64,000 bases of DNA from Parasponia andersonii (GCA_002914805.1 JXTB01000323.1:336031-400030), one strand, 5' to 3'. Shown: positions 11,415 to 23,518, counted from the stretch's first letter. A program made the numbers and translations. Notes: generated by a model from the sequence alone, not told the origin.

Positions 11415-12274
11415 GTGGCATATAATTAATCTAAGTACCTTGATGTTGGGCAAACTCATGAAGTTCTTGGAGATGTGAACAACAAGCTTGTCCATGAAAG
11501 CAGGGGCAATGTAGAAGCCATCCATGTTGTTGTCCAAGTTGTACCTAAATTTTTAAATCAAAGAAATCAAGTACATATGATTACTTGATTAATGAACAAT
11601 TTTAATCAAGAAGTCAATTAAATTTAATTAATAATCACTTACTGGCGAAGTCCAGTACTGATGTATTCATAAGAGCTCATGACCGCGTAGTGAGTCCCGG
11701 TTCCCGAGGGGGCTTGGAAGAGTGAGTCAACCGTACCCTTTCCTCGGGTGATGTCTTGCTGATCATCGGAGACGTCATAGGCAAGACCCTTCCACCTGTC
11801 CTTATCCGTCTGCTTGTCCTCGCTGATCTCCGAAACAACCTTAAAGTTCCCACCACCTGAAACCTTGGAGGAGTTGCTCACTCTTGATGAGCTCACCACT
11901 TTCTTCAAGCTGTTTCCCATAAAGGCTGAGCTTGGAACCAAAGCTGATCCATTGTTTGATCCATTTAAACTCAACTGCAATACATGTACACATATGTACA
12001 TACATAATCTTATTATTAATTACGTATATAATATGACCAAATTAATGTTACATGTATAAACAAGATAGTGAAAAAAATTGTATCTTATTATTGACCTTGA
12101 ATTTAGATAATTGGACACAACATATAGCTAAAGGTGCTAATTTTATGACTACAAACATTAAGTAGTGAGGTAAAGATATCTATAAGGCCTCAAATTAGGG
12201 AGCTAATTAGGTTGGGAAAGAAACGGTACCGGAACTCGGTTAACAGCTCCGATGGTAGAGACGGCGGCAGCCAT
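9474..12274 (-). CDS. RCA: Rubisco activase, chloroplastic (alpha isoform)
   Basis: An AAA+ ATPase of the chloroplast stroma that removes inhibitory sugar phosphates from Rubisco. Seven coding exons on the minus strand: 12274-12230, 11974-11643, 11544-11439, 11258-11173, 10915-10443, 10317-10036 and 9589-9474. All introns are GT-AG, and the sum is 1440 nt, or 479 aa. Residues 1 to about 58 form a Ser-rich transit peptide starting [15 protein letters not shown]. Walker A GGKGQGKS is at 170-177 and Walker B ALFINDLD at about 229-236. The last exon encodes the C-terminal extension with Cys456 and Cys475, 19 residues apart. In other plants this pair is the thioredoxin-f-controlled disulfide that makes the alpha form redox sensitive. 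The reading frame is intact throughout. Confidence 0.97.
10031..12274 (-). CDS. RCA: Rubisco activase, possible short (beta) splice form
   Basis: If the last intron is not spliced at its first donor (after 10036), the frame reads Phe-Tyr-Gly and then meets TAG at 10033-10031, giving 442 aa without the redox-regulated extension. A second usable donor, GGGAG|GTTTGC, lies 36 bases downstream and would include this stop. Spinach and Arabidopsis make their short form by the same kind of alternative 5' splice choice in this intron. That it is used here is inferred; only the sites are seen. Confidence 0.6.
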
Positions 12275-12380
12275 CGGTCTCCGGGATAAGGCGGTTGTGA
12301 TGAACCTACTAAAGATTGAAAGCTATAGTAAGGCAGAGGAGTGGTCTTTCTGAGCCGGAAATTTTGGCAAAGGTGAGGAC

Positions 12381-12386
12381 TTATAG
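12381..12386 (-). promoter_or_regulatory. Candidate TATA box of RCA
   Basis: The minus strand reads CCCTATAAG about 107 bases upstream of the start codon, a suitable distance given a short 5'UTR. No transcript data are available to confirm the start site. Confidence 0.5.
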
Positions 12387-12476
12387 GGTAGTGTTTAGTA
12401 CGTACACACGATAGGAATATCCTGAGGATTGATTTTCAAGTGGCTAACGGCCACACACTCAAGATTGCCCGGATGA

Positions 12477-12482
12477 CACGTG
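12477..12482. promoter_or_regulatory. G-box (CACGTG) upstream of RCA
   Basis: A palindromic CACGTG within gacacgtggc lies about 205 bases upstream of the RCA start codon. G-boxes bind bZIP and bHLH factors (HY5, PIFs) and are common in light-regulated photosynthesis promoters. Its function here is inferred from position. Confidence 0.55.
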
Positions 12483-12489
12483 GCGCAAT

Positions 12490-13464
12490 AAGAGAGTGCT
12501 TGGAACTGAGCCTTTCTTTGGTGCCTTTGAGGTTAGAATTTAAGCTCTCTTCTTCTCCACTAAAAATATGGCCATATTGATTACTACCACAGAACCTTGG
12601 AAACCCATGTTTTTGTTTGTTTGTTTCTTCTTTTTCAAATTTTAGTTTGTTTTTATTTTTTTTGGATTATTTATGGCACGAAACTTCATTCAAAGACACA
12701 ATTAAAGATAATATGAATACGATGTTTGTGACTGGCAATATATCGTTCATTTTTTACTTTGTTTTTCAGGTTTGTGGAAATAAATGAGGTGGCTATGTCA
12801 CTCTTTGATATGCTACTTCTTTGTCCACAAACCTCTCGTCCTTTTTATTTGGGTCCTGTAAAGGACTTTGGCATGGTTCAAACTCAAGAGAAGCCTCTTT
12901 GAAATAGTGCTCATGGGTGTTTGATTCTAGTCTATATTGTACAAATTTCTGAGTATATCTTGGTCTTCCACGGATACCAGAATAATTATGACGATATGAT
13001 AAATTAGAAATTAGTCAGTTATTTGGTGGACCACAACAAGCAATCTACTTAGAAAAAATCAGGCCTCAGTCTCGGGGTCACACATAAGTTAACAGGGCAA
13101 AATTAATAGTCGGGAGAATATTTTTTGGCTATTTGCAAAATAATTTTTTTGGAAGAGCATTTTTAGAGAAAAGCTTTTTGCAAATTAATAATTTTAAGTT
13201 ATAACTTGATCACACCCAATAAACTAAATTGTAATGTAAATGATCAAACTCAATAGTCTAAATTGTAATGTAAAACAGTTACGTTTTACAAAGAGTTCGA
13301 AAAATAAGTCTTTTACTAAAAAAAACACTTTCAAAGGGTTTCGATTCTCGAATTTCCCACTTTTTTAAACTCTTTTGTCTCTTAATTTTCTGAGCTGTTT
13401 GTGTAACCTTATTGGGAATAAATTATTACATGTACCTATAAATTATTAGTTTGTCATGCAAATC

Positions 13465-13505
<41 letters not shown>

Positions 13506-14590
13506 CCGCTTACAAGTCAAGGTACAGTCTAATAAAATTTATTTGTGTCAGTGCGGCATGTATGTTTGAATCGTACATAATTTTCTGAATTGAAGTAAGA
13601 AAGTAGTCTCGTACTAATCTAACAATTGCAAATAAAAAAAAAAGTAAGAAAGCAGTAGGTAAGATTTGACTACACCAAATTAATGGTAGTTATGGACAAC
13701 TCTTTAAGTACTTACTGGACACAAAATGGCTGTTTTTTATTAATTTTTTTAGGATTAACCGAGAGTTATAAATTGTGAGAAGAATTCTTCGTCACACAGT
13801 CACAAAATACAAAAATACTAGGAGAGATGTTATTTTTTAAAGTACTCCAAAAAAAGTCATTTTAGTCAAAATTACTGCTAATTATGTCAATTTCCCTTAT
13901 GTAAACGAAGCACTAATCTGCTTTGGGCTTAAAGCTGGCTTGGGCTTGATTTTCGTGTAAGAACCTAGCTCGGTCTGATCTTCAGTGCAAGTGAGAAAAA
14001 TCTTGTACAAATTTGAATTGTGGTTAGACAACTTCCAATGCGAAAAAAAAATGTGCAAATACTAAATTTAGCATACTAAATGCCAAAGTGTTAAATTGGC
14101 AATACTTAGACAGTGTTTAAATTCCAAATTTAAAAGACAAGTCAAATTTAACGCACTATTTTCAACTTTTATTCCAATGCTATCATGCTAAAATAAATGA
14201 TATTTTTATTTGAATATTAGTTATATGTACAAAAATGTTTTCATCTTATTATCAATCATCATTATATTATACAACTACCCTCCATTTATTCATTTTATGG
14301 TAATATTGTAAATTAAAGCTTATACTAAATTTTGTCATATTCTCTATTTTGTGTTATATTTGAAACAAAAAATAGAACATACTGAAAAATATTTCAAATG
14401 TAGTTTGTTTCAAATATAGAATGCAATTCGAGTCACAATTTTTGGCTAAGTCTAATTTTAGAATTAAAATAACATATAGCAATCCCATTGGAGAAGCGCT
14501 TACCTTTTGATGATGTACTCCAATGCTATCATATGCTAAAAAAATGTCTTTTGTATTTAAATATTGGAGAAAATTTGATTTTTTATGGTA
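12490..14590. other. Intergenic DNA upstream of RCA
   Basis: No coding exon was recognised. It contains an AT microsatellite at about 13470-13502. From about 14030 to 14500 there is AT-rich sequence whose ends (cttccaatgcg on the left, cattggagaag on the right) look like weak inverted termini of another decayed MITE; this is not strong enough to call. 'tattccaatgctatcatgctaa' type phrases occur at both about 14170 and 14520, a partial direct duplication. Confidence 0.5.
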
Positions 14591-14599
14591 TTTTTCCAG

Positions 14600-14965
14600 A
14601 AAAATTGAAAAATCCCGGAATTTGAAATTGTTCTGAAAAATCCCGAATTTAATTATAAAAATACCACTTTTAAAAGTCTTTAGAAAAATACCACTTTTAT
14701 TGATTCATGAGATACTTAAGGTAACTAGTCGAGTTACCTAAGATAACTTTAACAGTTACTTCAAGTAACTGGATTGGTTACTCTAAGTAACCTAATTAGT
14801 TACCTCGAATACCATTGAAAAATGCCAAATTTAAAGAAAAATTGTATATTTCTAAATATTTTAAAAGTGTTATTTGTCTAATAATACTTTTAAAAAGTGA
14901 TATGTTTCTAAATTAATCCGGGATTTTTCAAAAAATGAGTCCATCCCGGATTTTTCAATTTTTGG
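14600..14965. repeat. Inverted-repeat element with GTAAC/GTTAC palindromic core
   Basis: The left side carries gaaaaatcccgg and gaaaaatcccga (about 14606 and 14634). The right side carries the reverse complements ccgggatttttc and cccggatttttc (about 14919 and 14947). Inside, kaataccacttttaaaag-type phrases are also mirrored. The core at about 14710-14812 is a chain of ggtaact/agttacc motifs in both orientations. The layout suggests a small foldback MITE with no coding capacity. Confidence 0.6.
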
Positions 14966-14984
14966 TGTCTTGGGCCTGGAATTT

Positions 14985-16160
14985 TGTAAATAGCCCTTTT
15001 ACTTTTAGTGACAAAAGGTATTTTCATCTTATTAACAATTGTCATTTCATTGTCTAAATACCATCTACAGTATCTACAGATCATATCACAATAGTAGTCA
15101 ATTTTAATACTATTAGTATTTTGTTTATTTATTTTTGAAATTGACATCTAAAGAAAAAAAAAAAACTGCAATGAAGTAATATTTTTCTTTAGAACTGCTA
15201 ACTAGGCCAAAAGGACCCGTTTTCCTTTTATATCTTGGGACTACACCACTAATACTATGCATACTTGTAGAGAAACGCTAGACACCACGACACTTCTTTT
15301 AAATTTATTATTTGAATGATACGAGGGTGACCATTTAGGTGGAAATTTATGGGTGGAATCTAAAAATAAAATTAAAAAGATAAACATTGTTCGGGTCAGA
15401 GTCGTGCTCTCGATTAATTAGTGTGATATGTACTTAATTAAAATAATACATAGGATAATTAGGTTAGATCATTAGAATGCACAACATAAATGATCATCGC
15501 AACATTTTTACGTGTCGAAACGGGATAGACGGTCGCAATAAGAACAACTTTTTTTATGTATCTCGATAAGATTGGCGTTGCAAGAATGACTCATTTAATG
15601 ATCAGAGAATAAAGAGAAGTAAAATAATATTCAAAATTGACAGAAGCGAATAAACTGACTATATATCGTCAACTGAAGAGTAGAAATAATATATAATGCA
15701 ATAAACAAATAGACACATAATTAAATATTACTAGTTAATTAAGATGAATAAACTGACCATGATGTCAACTAGAAGTTAGCAACAGAAATAAAGTGTAGAA
15801 AAATAAATAGTTAGAAGCTGACGAACATGGTACCTTTTATATGTCAGTTTTAGTTAATTAGAAAAATTAGAATTACGAGGTGGTAAATCCACCTATATTA
15901 TCATCGGAAATAATAATAAGTAACTGAAATTAAAGTGTTGAAATTTAAATAGAGTGATGTGATCGGTTACAAGAGAAAAATAATACAGATTATTTAATAA
16001 ATACACACAATAATTAAAAAGGGAGTAAAGTAATGGACCTCACTCTAGATAGCAATATAGATTACTTTACAAGGAAGGAGAAGCAGAATAATTGCTCGTA
16101 CTTAGAGGAACAATACAAATTACCCATCGAATTACAGAGATACAAAAAAGATATAAGTTG
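14985..16160. other. Intergenic DNA, no gene seen
   Basis: Sequence is AT-rich without a recognisable coding region. Paired phrases such as aaactgac(t/c)at...tcaact-gaag (about 15652 and 15750) and repeated 'agaaataat' strings hint at old local duplications, but they are too diverged to delimit. Confidence 0.45.
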
Positions 16161-16382
16161 CCAATCCAGTAAGTATTTTTTTTTACTTATGTGTAGGCAT
16201 TTTTTTTAACCATTAGATCATCATCTAATGGTGATCTAACAAGTATAATGAGGTATATGAAAAGACATGCATCATTAATACTATTTCTCTCTCTTATTTT
16301 TTACTATGAAAATGTGCATAATAAATTTTAATTGGCCAAATTGATACCTATGCCTAGATAAAAAAAATACCTACTAGATTGG
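16161..16382. mobile_element. Small MITE with 25-bp inverted ends (family of four copies here)
   Basis: The left end reads ccaatccagtaagtattttt and the right end, on the minus strand, reads ccaatctagtaggtattttt. The interior (cattagatcatcatctaatg, then cattaatactatttctct and cataataaattttaattgg) is also found in altered form at 18410-18560 and 48440-48645, and in part near 38951. It is about 220 bp with no coding sequence, so a non-autonomous DNA transposon family. The target duplication was not resolved. Confidence 0.7.
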
Positions 16383-16389
16383 TGCTCAC

Positions 16390-16439
<50 letters not shown>

Positions 16440-16782
16440 GTATGTATAATACAAAGAGCACAATATCTCGAACTTATGCTATAAGTCAAGCTCGAGGTTG
16501 TGGAGAGTAGCTCGGTACCCAAAGATCATTAAAGTACATGATTAAGAAACTACGTACAAAGAAACTTATTGTACAAATTAGTAGAAAAAATAAAGTAAAA
16601 ATAAAAAATGGTATAAAACTAATCATTGGATAGAAAATGATATCAATTAACTATTGGGCCTAGAATATATAAAGAAATAAATATGGACCTAAAAATGGAT
16701 ATGCAAAAATACTTAAGCCTATAGAAGTATTTAGAGAAATATCAATAATAGTAAATTTGTTGGCTAAAGTTCTATACGTGCA

Positions 16783-16825
<43 letters not shown>

Positions 16826-16994
16826 GTAATGAAATTAAGATAAAATATTAGTGGTCAAAAATTGAGTACGGATGGAACTAAGGAAAGACTAAATAAATAA
16901 AATAAAACAAGATATATACATGCAAGCAAAATAAAGTGAAATAAAAGAATTGTTTGACAAGTCTTATGCAAGCCATGAGTAGGATGGTAAACAA
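16383..16994. other. Intergenic DNA with AT microsatellites
   Basis: (AT)n tracts lie at about 16388-16432 and 16786-16820. No gene is seen. These simple repeats are likely variable in length between individuals. Confidence 0.6.
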
Positions 16995-17856
16995 CAGTGG
17001 CGGAGCCACATAGGGTCTACCCCTGATTTTTTCGGGAAAAAAATTAGTATGTAATATTTTTATAAAAAAATTATTCTACTTTCTCTTAATTTATTTAATT
17101 TATAAAATCTTATACTTGTCTCCCTAAAAATTTGGGTTTTTCCCTATTAGTAAAGCCCATTTTATAATTATGAAGTTTATTTCAATGGTTTTATGTTAAA
17201 TGTTAAGTAAAGCTCGTTACTTATCTTCTAAAGTGTATGTTGTAACTCATAAATAAAATAATTAGAAATTAACTTAGCATAATTTTATGTATGTAATGTA
17301 TAATATTTGTCAGCGAATAAATGATTTAGTTTAATTATATGTATTTATCTGCATAAAGTTTGTTAGTGAATTAGTCTTTTAGACTTTGTGAGGATTATAA
17401 ATGTAGAAAATTTGGAAGTGTGTTTATATCTAAACTAAGTGTTATAAAAAAAGGTTCTGAGGACTCATGTTTAATGCCTTTAATTAAGCTACTTAGTACC
17501 ACCTTAATTTTATCTCTTGCTACCATAATTGTAGATAAGGAATATTTTGTCATGAATATATTGTGAAGAATCGATTATGCAACCGAATGAGAGATCAATA
17601 GATGAATAACAATTTAGTTGTCTATATTGAGAAAGAAATTGTTGATAAGACTGATGATGAAGGTATTATATAGCGATTTCAGACCGTGAGACATCATTTA
17701 AAGCAATTATAATACATTTATATACTTGTTTAAGAATAGTACAAATTTTTAATTAACTCTTTTAAAGAGAAATTTCTAGTTTTCTTATGTTATTTTATTT
17801 ATGGTGAGATCAGTTTTTCTTTGCCTCCCTGGACTAAATTCCTGGCTCCATGGTGA
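16995..17856 (+). mobile_element. Remnant hAT transposon (TTF-type zinc-finger family)
   Basis: The left end starts CAGTGGCGGAGCCACA, the characteristic terminus of a widespread plant hAT family. The right end near 17842-17856 has TGGCTCCA followed by diverged bases, matching only half of the expected inverted terminus. Inside, just before the right end, is a broken C-terminal piece of the family's transposase in the expected place and orientation. About 860 bp remain, so most of the transposase gene has been deleted. Confidence 0.8.
17482..17712 (+). pseudogene. hAT transposase C-terminal (dimerisation) fragment
   Basis: The plus strand reads IKLLSTTLILSLATI, then after a one-base frame change KNRLCNRMRDQ, a TAG, NNNLVVYIEKEIVDK, a second TAG and RFQTVRHHLKQL before a TAA. 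This matches the conserved C-terminus of plant hAT TTF-type transposases, where a KNRLRNRM motif is followed by YIEK and a short basic tail. Two stops and a frameshift make it non-functional. Confidence 0.8.
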
Positions 17857-18400
17857 ACAAAATGATATTGATAGTGATAAAGGATAGTCAAGTTGGTATA
17901 TATATATGAGAAGAACAAGATGACGGGCTCAACCTAAAGGATTTGAAGCCCAAAATGATAGTGTATAAATGGGTTTGATGGAGATATTGGAATTAACATG
18001 GGTAAGGGTAAGAAAGCAAAGAATGATGATGTTGGTGATGTAGCCAAGGAGATATTGGGCCACGAAAACAAAAGATGAAAGGGGTGGTGGTGATACTGGG
18101 CCAAAACAAAGTCACGGGTTGAGAAAGATGGAGGATAATGATGTGAATAACTTCGGTTTGAGTAGGAACAGGAACCGAGAGAATTAAGGTGAAATTGGGA
18201 ATTTGGTGACTTCGGATGGGCGTAAGAACGCAAGGATGAGTATAAGAACAATAATAATACCAAAGAGAGAGAGAGAACTCTGTTTCTAAAGCAAAGAAAG
18301 AAAGGATTATTGTATTAAAATGAGCTGAATTGATTCCTATCCCTTATGTCTGGTCATTACAAAGAAATGAGCCATGTATACATAGATATAGGTTGTCAAC
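17857..18400. other. Intergenic DNA, no supported gene
   Basis: The minus strand has a 109-codon open frame at 17934-18263 with a Ser/Tyr/His/Pro-rich translation and no recognisable domain. The plus strand in the same place is G- and A-rich. It may be part of an old insertion, but nothing supports coding. Confidence 0.4.
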
Positions 18401-18409
18401 GGAATAGGT

Positions 18410-18560
18410 TTTTTTTAGGCAAGTATAGGCATTTTTTGTTTTGGCTATTGGATCGTTATAAAAAAAATGTGCATTATTAATATTATTTTTCTCATTTTTT
18501 AATATAAAAAATATACGTGATAAATTTTAATTAATTAAAATAATACTAACGTATTAAAAA
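18410..18560. mobile_element. Second, decayed copy of the 16.2-kb MITE family
   Basis: The order of shared phrases is the same as at 16161-16382: taggcattttt, attggatcg-taa, gcattattaatattattttt, then tgataaattttaattaatta. The terminal inverted repeats are poorly preserved. An (AT)n tract follows at about 18575-18608. Confidence 0.6.
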
Positions 18561-18571
18561 AAAATTATCCT

Positions 18572-18610
<39 letters not shown>

Positions 18611-18611
<1 letters not shown>

Positions 18612-20535
18612 AAGCCAAGGCCTGCAACCGACTAAAGAAAAGCTTTAAAACCTTGGACAATTGACACCACATTGCAATGTGTCTTTGTTAAAAATTGACA
18701 TATGTATTATGAAGGGGACTAATAAAACTTGACACATGGTTCTATGTTTTTGGCTGTTCCATTGACATTTGCTTAATTATTCCAATTTGGTGTTGAGAAG
18801 TGGTCGAAAATACTTCTAATTAAATGCTTACTTCCCATCATACCATCATAAATGAGGTATTCAAATGGTCTTTTGGGTACATAGCGTAAATTTGGCAATT
18901 TTTCGATGAATAATTGATAGGTTTAATTTTTTGTGACTTAATATTTTTAATTGGTGACTATTAAAAAAAATATATATATCACACTCCAAAACAAATATTA
19001 TACTGAATAAAACTTCTTCCTAGATTTATAACTTGAATGATGTGACTATTTAAATGGTTAATAAGGAAAAAAAAAACATTAAATACTGACCATGGCTGTT
19101 ATGATCATGATCAACTAATAGTAATTAAACCCATATTCCTATATATCTTGGAAATTAAGGACTTGTAGTAGAACATTTTCGAACGAAATACAACACGATC
19201 AACATTTGGACTTTCCACAAACTTCATGAATTGAAGATCTTGAAATTCTCCTTAAACCCCTTGTCTATTTTTAGTGCTACAAAACAGTTACTGGTTCGTG
19301 AACATACGATATAAGTATAAGATTACTAAAATGTAGCCAGGAACTTAATTTCATTGAAACAAAGAACAATATTTCTAACACATGAAGGACCACGTACAAC
19401 CAAAACTAAGATTTAACTCGATCGAGAAACTCATATACCAAAAGGGGTTATTGGATAATCCTATAATAACATTTTCGATCACTCATGAAATAAGAAAATT
19501 TAGTTGATGACAGCTAAAAATTTTCCCAAGAAACATACATAACTGGGATAGAAAGATGCACTTCTCTACCTATAACCCCGAAACTACGGTACTAGGTTTA
19601 TTCACAAACACAAGCACAAAACAAAGAAAAACTCCATTGAGATAGTAGAGAGCTACAAATCCTAGCCATGCGGATGATCATAAACCTGATATAATTGAGC
19701 CATGATAGAGAAAGACACTAATTTTCATCGTTAAGCTCCAAAGCCGAAAAGCTCACATAATCACATTCCATTCTCATGCATATAATATTATTATTGTTTT
19801 CGTACTCATTATTAAATATTAAAACAAAGACTCAAAACAGTGATAAATGACAGAAAGTTGGAGGTTCATTTTAGTGAAAATGGCATTTTGTCTCCCCTAA
19901 ATTCTCTTTCTCATTAGCCAAATTTTGCTTTATTATCTGCATGTAACTACTCTTTTTTGATAGCTACGTGAGCCTGGTTTCTTGGGTTTTTGAGAGACCG
20001 TTGGATTCATGCTGTTTCAAACACCCTTTTATTTTATTTTATTTTCTTGGGAAGATAAGAGAGGTTTTGGTTTATTTTTATGTAATTTTTTATATTTTAT
20101 TTTTGGACCTACTCATGGTGAAAGTGGCCAACAGCCTAACAAAATATATGAATGTTAAACAAAGTGAAAAGGGTTAAAATATTACTAATTATGGAGAATT
20201 AGTTACGTCCAGACAAATGGCCGTCATGAGTCACGGACTCTATGTCCAATAATCCCTAAATAAGCTAGGATAAAACAGCTAATAAAAACAATATATAATT
20301 TGTTCTCATCAGATGAAAAGGGAAAGCATATTGGCTTTAATTTAAGAAGTGCACTAACCCAATAGCTTGATTTCGACTGAAGGGATTATTTAATGGCTAA
20401 TCTTAGCTACAAGCTAATTTGCATAATTTCCCACATGTAATTACGTGGATTGGTCAAGTGGCAGCTAAAAAGTATACGGACAAAGAATTGGGCATTATTA
20501 TTCATGAATGTGAAAATGATGGTAGAACTCAAGTA
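18611..20535. other. Intergenic DNA, no gene recognised
   Basis: No reading frame with recognisable family similarity is present. A 69-codon frame at 19968-20177 is hydrophobic by composition but has no known motif. No RNA gene was recognised. Confidence 0.5.
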
Positions 20536-20990
20536 CATCTGCCATGTTAAAATAGATAAGCATAGTTTTGTAGTAAGTTGGAGTATTTCTTAACCAAATG
20601 AAATTGGTCAGCGATTGTGTCCTTAGCAAGAGATTTATTTTCGATTCATCTTACTCTGATAGTTAAGTTATATATCGTTTTAGTATATCGAACATATAAC
20701 ATGTGAGCTTGTCAACTTATCTTTAGATTACTTTGGAACTCCATTTCTTTTCTTTATCTGTCAACCTATATATTTTAACATCTGCCATGTTAAAATAGAT
20801 AAACATACATTTGTACTAAGTTGGAGTTTTCTTAACCAAATGAAATTGGTAGTGCTTGTGTCCTTAACAAGAGATTCATATTTGACTCATTTCACTCTGA
20901 AAGTTAAGTTATATATCGTTTCAATATATCAAACATGTGAACTTGTCAACCTATTCTTAGATTATTTTGGAATGCCATTTCCTTTCTTTA
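20536..20990. repeat. Tandem duplication, period 243 bp (two copies)
   Basis: Copy one starts catctgccatgttaaaatag at 20536 and copy two starts with the same 20 bases at 20779. Similarity continues through cttaaccaaatgaaattggt, gttaagttatatatcgttt and the final ccatttc-tttctttat. Scattered differences show the duplication is old. A short open frame in copy two (20840-21025) is not conserved in copy one and is rejected as a gene. Confidence 0.85.
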
Positions 20991-21157
20991 TAAGGCTTTT
21001 GTTTAGGAAAAGAGAAAAGAAATGAAAGAAAAGCTATCTTAAAAATTTCTGAAATTTGAGTAATACCAATCATTAGTCATTGGTGGTGTTATAAATAAAT
21101 AAAAACTTTCTTTTAGCTTGAAATTCTTGATTGATTTTGAAATCAATATTATATTTA

Positions 21158-21951
21158 GGTCATCTCCAACCCATAACACTAAAATGATATAAATTTCACA
21201 TATTTCATAAGTTGAACATTAACCCATTACACCAAAAGTTACACTAAAAAGAATATTCACCTTCTACTCTTTTATCTTTTTAAGTCTCCAACAATTAATT
21301 TATTTTACAAACTATTACATCTATATATTACTTGACACATTATGAAAAATTATTGGAAAAAAATATTCTAATAAATTAACAATACTAAAAATTAATAAAT
21401 TACTTTTAATTAACTAAATATTGCTAAAATGTTGTTGAAATTTTAGTTTATATTGGCATTTAGTGTTAATATTCCGCGTATTATGAAGTTTTTAGAGCAT
21501 GGATTTTAATGAGTAATTATATTTTAATAATTATTAATACTTATATTATTTAGTTTAAATTATATTCAAATTAAATTAAATGTGCAATAAATTAAATCAT
21601 TATAGATAATAAAGGTTAATAAAAAAGGATATATTGGGAGTAAATTTATAGGAAGTTATAAAGGTGGGGACTATTGGGAAAATAAAAAAATTTGAATAGT
21701 ATTACACCAAATTTAGTGTAATGACTCAATTTAGTGTAAAAAATAATGTTGTATTAGAAAATATTTTTAACACCAAAATAATATTTTGCACCAATTTGGT
21801 GCAATTTTTTTTTTTTGATACATTATTAGATTGATATGGAGAAAGGAGAGGAGGGCGGACTTAGATCCCTACTTTTCATATTCCTCAAAGAGAAATTTTT
21901 CCACACGAACTACAAATTCGTGGTCAATTTGGTGCAACTTTAGAGATGCCC
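21158..21951. mobile_element. Tourist-like (PIF/Harbinger) MITE with TTA target duplication
   Basis: The left end is GGTCATCTCCAACCC and the right end, read on the minus strand, is GGGCATCTCTAAAGTTGCACC. Both are flanked by TTA (21155-21157 and 21952-21954), the target preference of PIF/Harbinger elements. The interior has repeated phrases such as accaaatttagtgtaatgac and tttggtgcaa. At 794 bp with no transposase it is non-autonomous. It may be a composite, because similar subterminal phrases recur near 21700-21830. Confidence 0.75.
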
Positions 21952-22406
21952 TTAATTAAGGGACTCTTATCTGTAGATTTCCTTTGAAGTTTCCTTTTTT
22001 TTTTTCAATAATTTATTTCTTTTAAAGTTTCTCTTTAAAATGATGAGCTTTTTCATACTTAAAAAGAAATAAATAGAGAGAAAAAGCTAACAGTTGTTGC
22101 CTTCCCGGTTCTCCTGCTAGATGTTCTTAAGCTTAAAAATTATACTGTCAAAACGATTATCTCTTGTTTGTACAAGCCAACTAATGATAATAATGATTAG
22201 GTCTTCCATCAAACAGTCTCATTCCTAAAGAATCTTTATGGAAAGACCCCTTTGAAGGCACTAATTAGGAAACCTTACCCGATTAGAGAATGACAATGTA
22301 GCCCATAAAGGAGACCCAAAAAGAGCACTGCTTTTCAGTAAAAAGAAGAATGTCCTTTGGAGAAAACCAAAAAGAATTTCATAACCCCCCTTTGCCATAT
22401 GATGGC

Positions 22407-22415
22407 TATAAAAAG
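22407..22415 (+). promoter_or_regulatory. TATA box of the LBD gene
   Basis: TATAAAAAG lies about 143 bases upstream of the start codon, within ggctataaaaagagaa. Its spacing and match to the plant consensus make it the likely core promoter. Confidence 0.65.
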
Positions 22416-22549
22416 AGAAAATCTACTTCACTTCGTACACAAACAAAAACTACTTCCAAGTTATTTATTAGATTCGTAGTACAAAAAAGAAAAGAGAGAA
22501 ATCATTTGACAAAGATTTAAGCGAAAAAAAGAAAAAGCCTTACAGGACT

Positions 22550-23518
22550 ATGACAGGATTTGGCTCTTCCTGTGGAGCATGCAAGTTTCTGAGGAGAAAA
22601 TGCAGCAGCGAATGCATTTTCGCTCCTTATTTCTCCTACGACGAGGCCGCGAGCCATTTCGCAGCTGTCCACAAGGTGTTCGGAGCCAGCAACGTTTCCA
22701 AGCTGCTCTTACACTTGCCACTACACAACCGGAGTGATGCTGCAACCACCATCTCTTATGAAGCTCTGGCTCGGATGAGAGACCCCATATATGGTTGTGT
22801 TGCTCACATCTTTGCACTCCAACAACAGGTAACGATTTTTAGTATTCGTTTCATATTCTTGCTTAAACAAAAGAACGGTGAAAACGGAGAATCTTAGTAA
22901 CTGACAGTTTGAAAACATCTTCGCCATTCATCTGACCTTTATGTTTGAAAGAAAAAAGCACCCAAGTAAAACCAAACAAGCCTAACTTTGCATGCTCTTC
23001 TTCAAGTACTTTTCTCTCCATTTAGACCAGCAAAATAAAAGTACCATATTTAAGTTGGCTTTCCCTCTCAGGTTGCCTACTTGCAGGAGGAGATAGAGAT
23101 TCTTGGAAACCAAATAGCTAATAATGTCACAGCTGGTTTGGCAAGCTGTGGAAGTTCCGAAGCAACAAACAACAACAACAACAATAATAATAGTAATAGC
23201 TTAAATTCGGGCTCTCAACTCTTTTCAGAACACGTTGTTTTGAACTCTCAGTATTATCAGAATCAACAAGAAGTTCTACTTTCCCAGATTCAGAATTCAA
23301 CTGGAAGTTTTAGTAACCAAGTGTTCGATGAGCAGATGGGTGTTCAGCTTCTTCAACCTCCATATGGATGGGGAGATGAAGAAAATGTGGTTTGTAACTC
23401 TCTCTCAGATCCTCTAGAGAGATTCTTTGAGGGGATACAGCAAGAGAACTCTGCGAATAATCCATGGTCCGATGAGAGGCCCTTTGTGGAAAACTGTATA
23501 GGTCAAATATGGGAGTGA
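22550..23518 (+). CDS. LOB domain-containing (LBD) transcription factor, class I
   Basis: A plant-specific nuclear DNA-binding protein. Two exons, 22550-22828 and 23072-23518, joined in phase 0 by a GT-AG intron, encode 241 aa. The LOB domain covers about residues 7-105. It has the C-block [15 protein letters not shown] (CX2CX6CX3C zinc-finger-like motif), the GAS block around [17 protein letters not shown], the DPIYGC motif, and a leucine-zipper-like coiled coil running across the splice junction ([16 protein letters not shown]). The intron position just after ALQQQ is typical of the family. The C-terminal half has a poly-Asn stretch and a glutamine/asparagine-rich, probably activating, region. 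The domain looks closest to the LBD16/18/20/29/33 group, which act in lateral root and cell-wall development downstream of auxin; the exact member is not decided. Confidence 0.95.
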
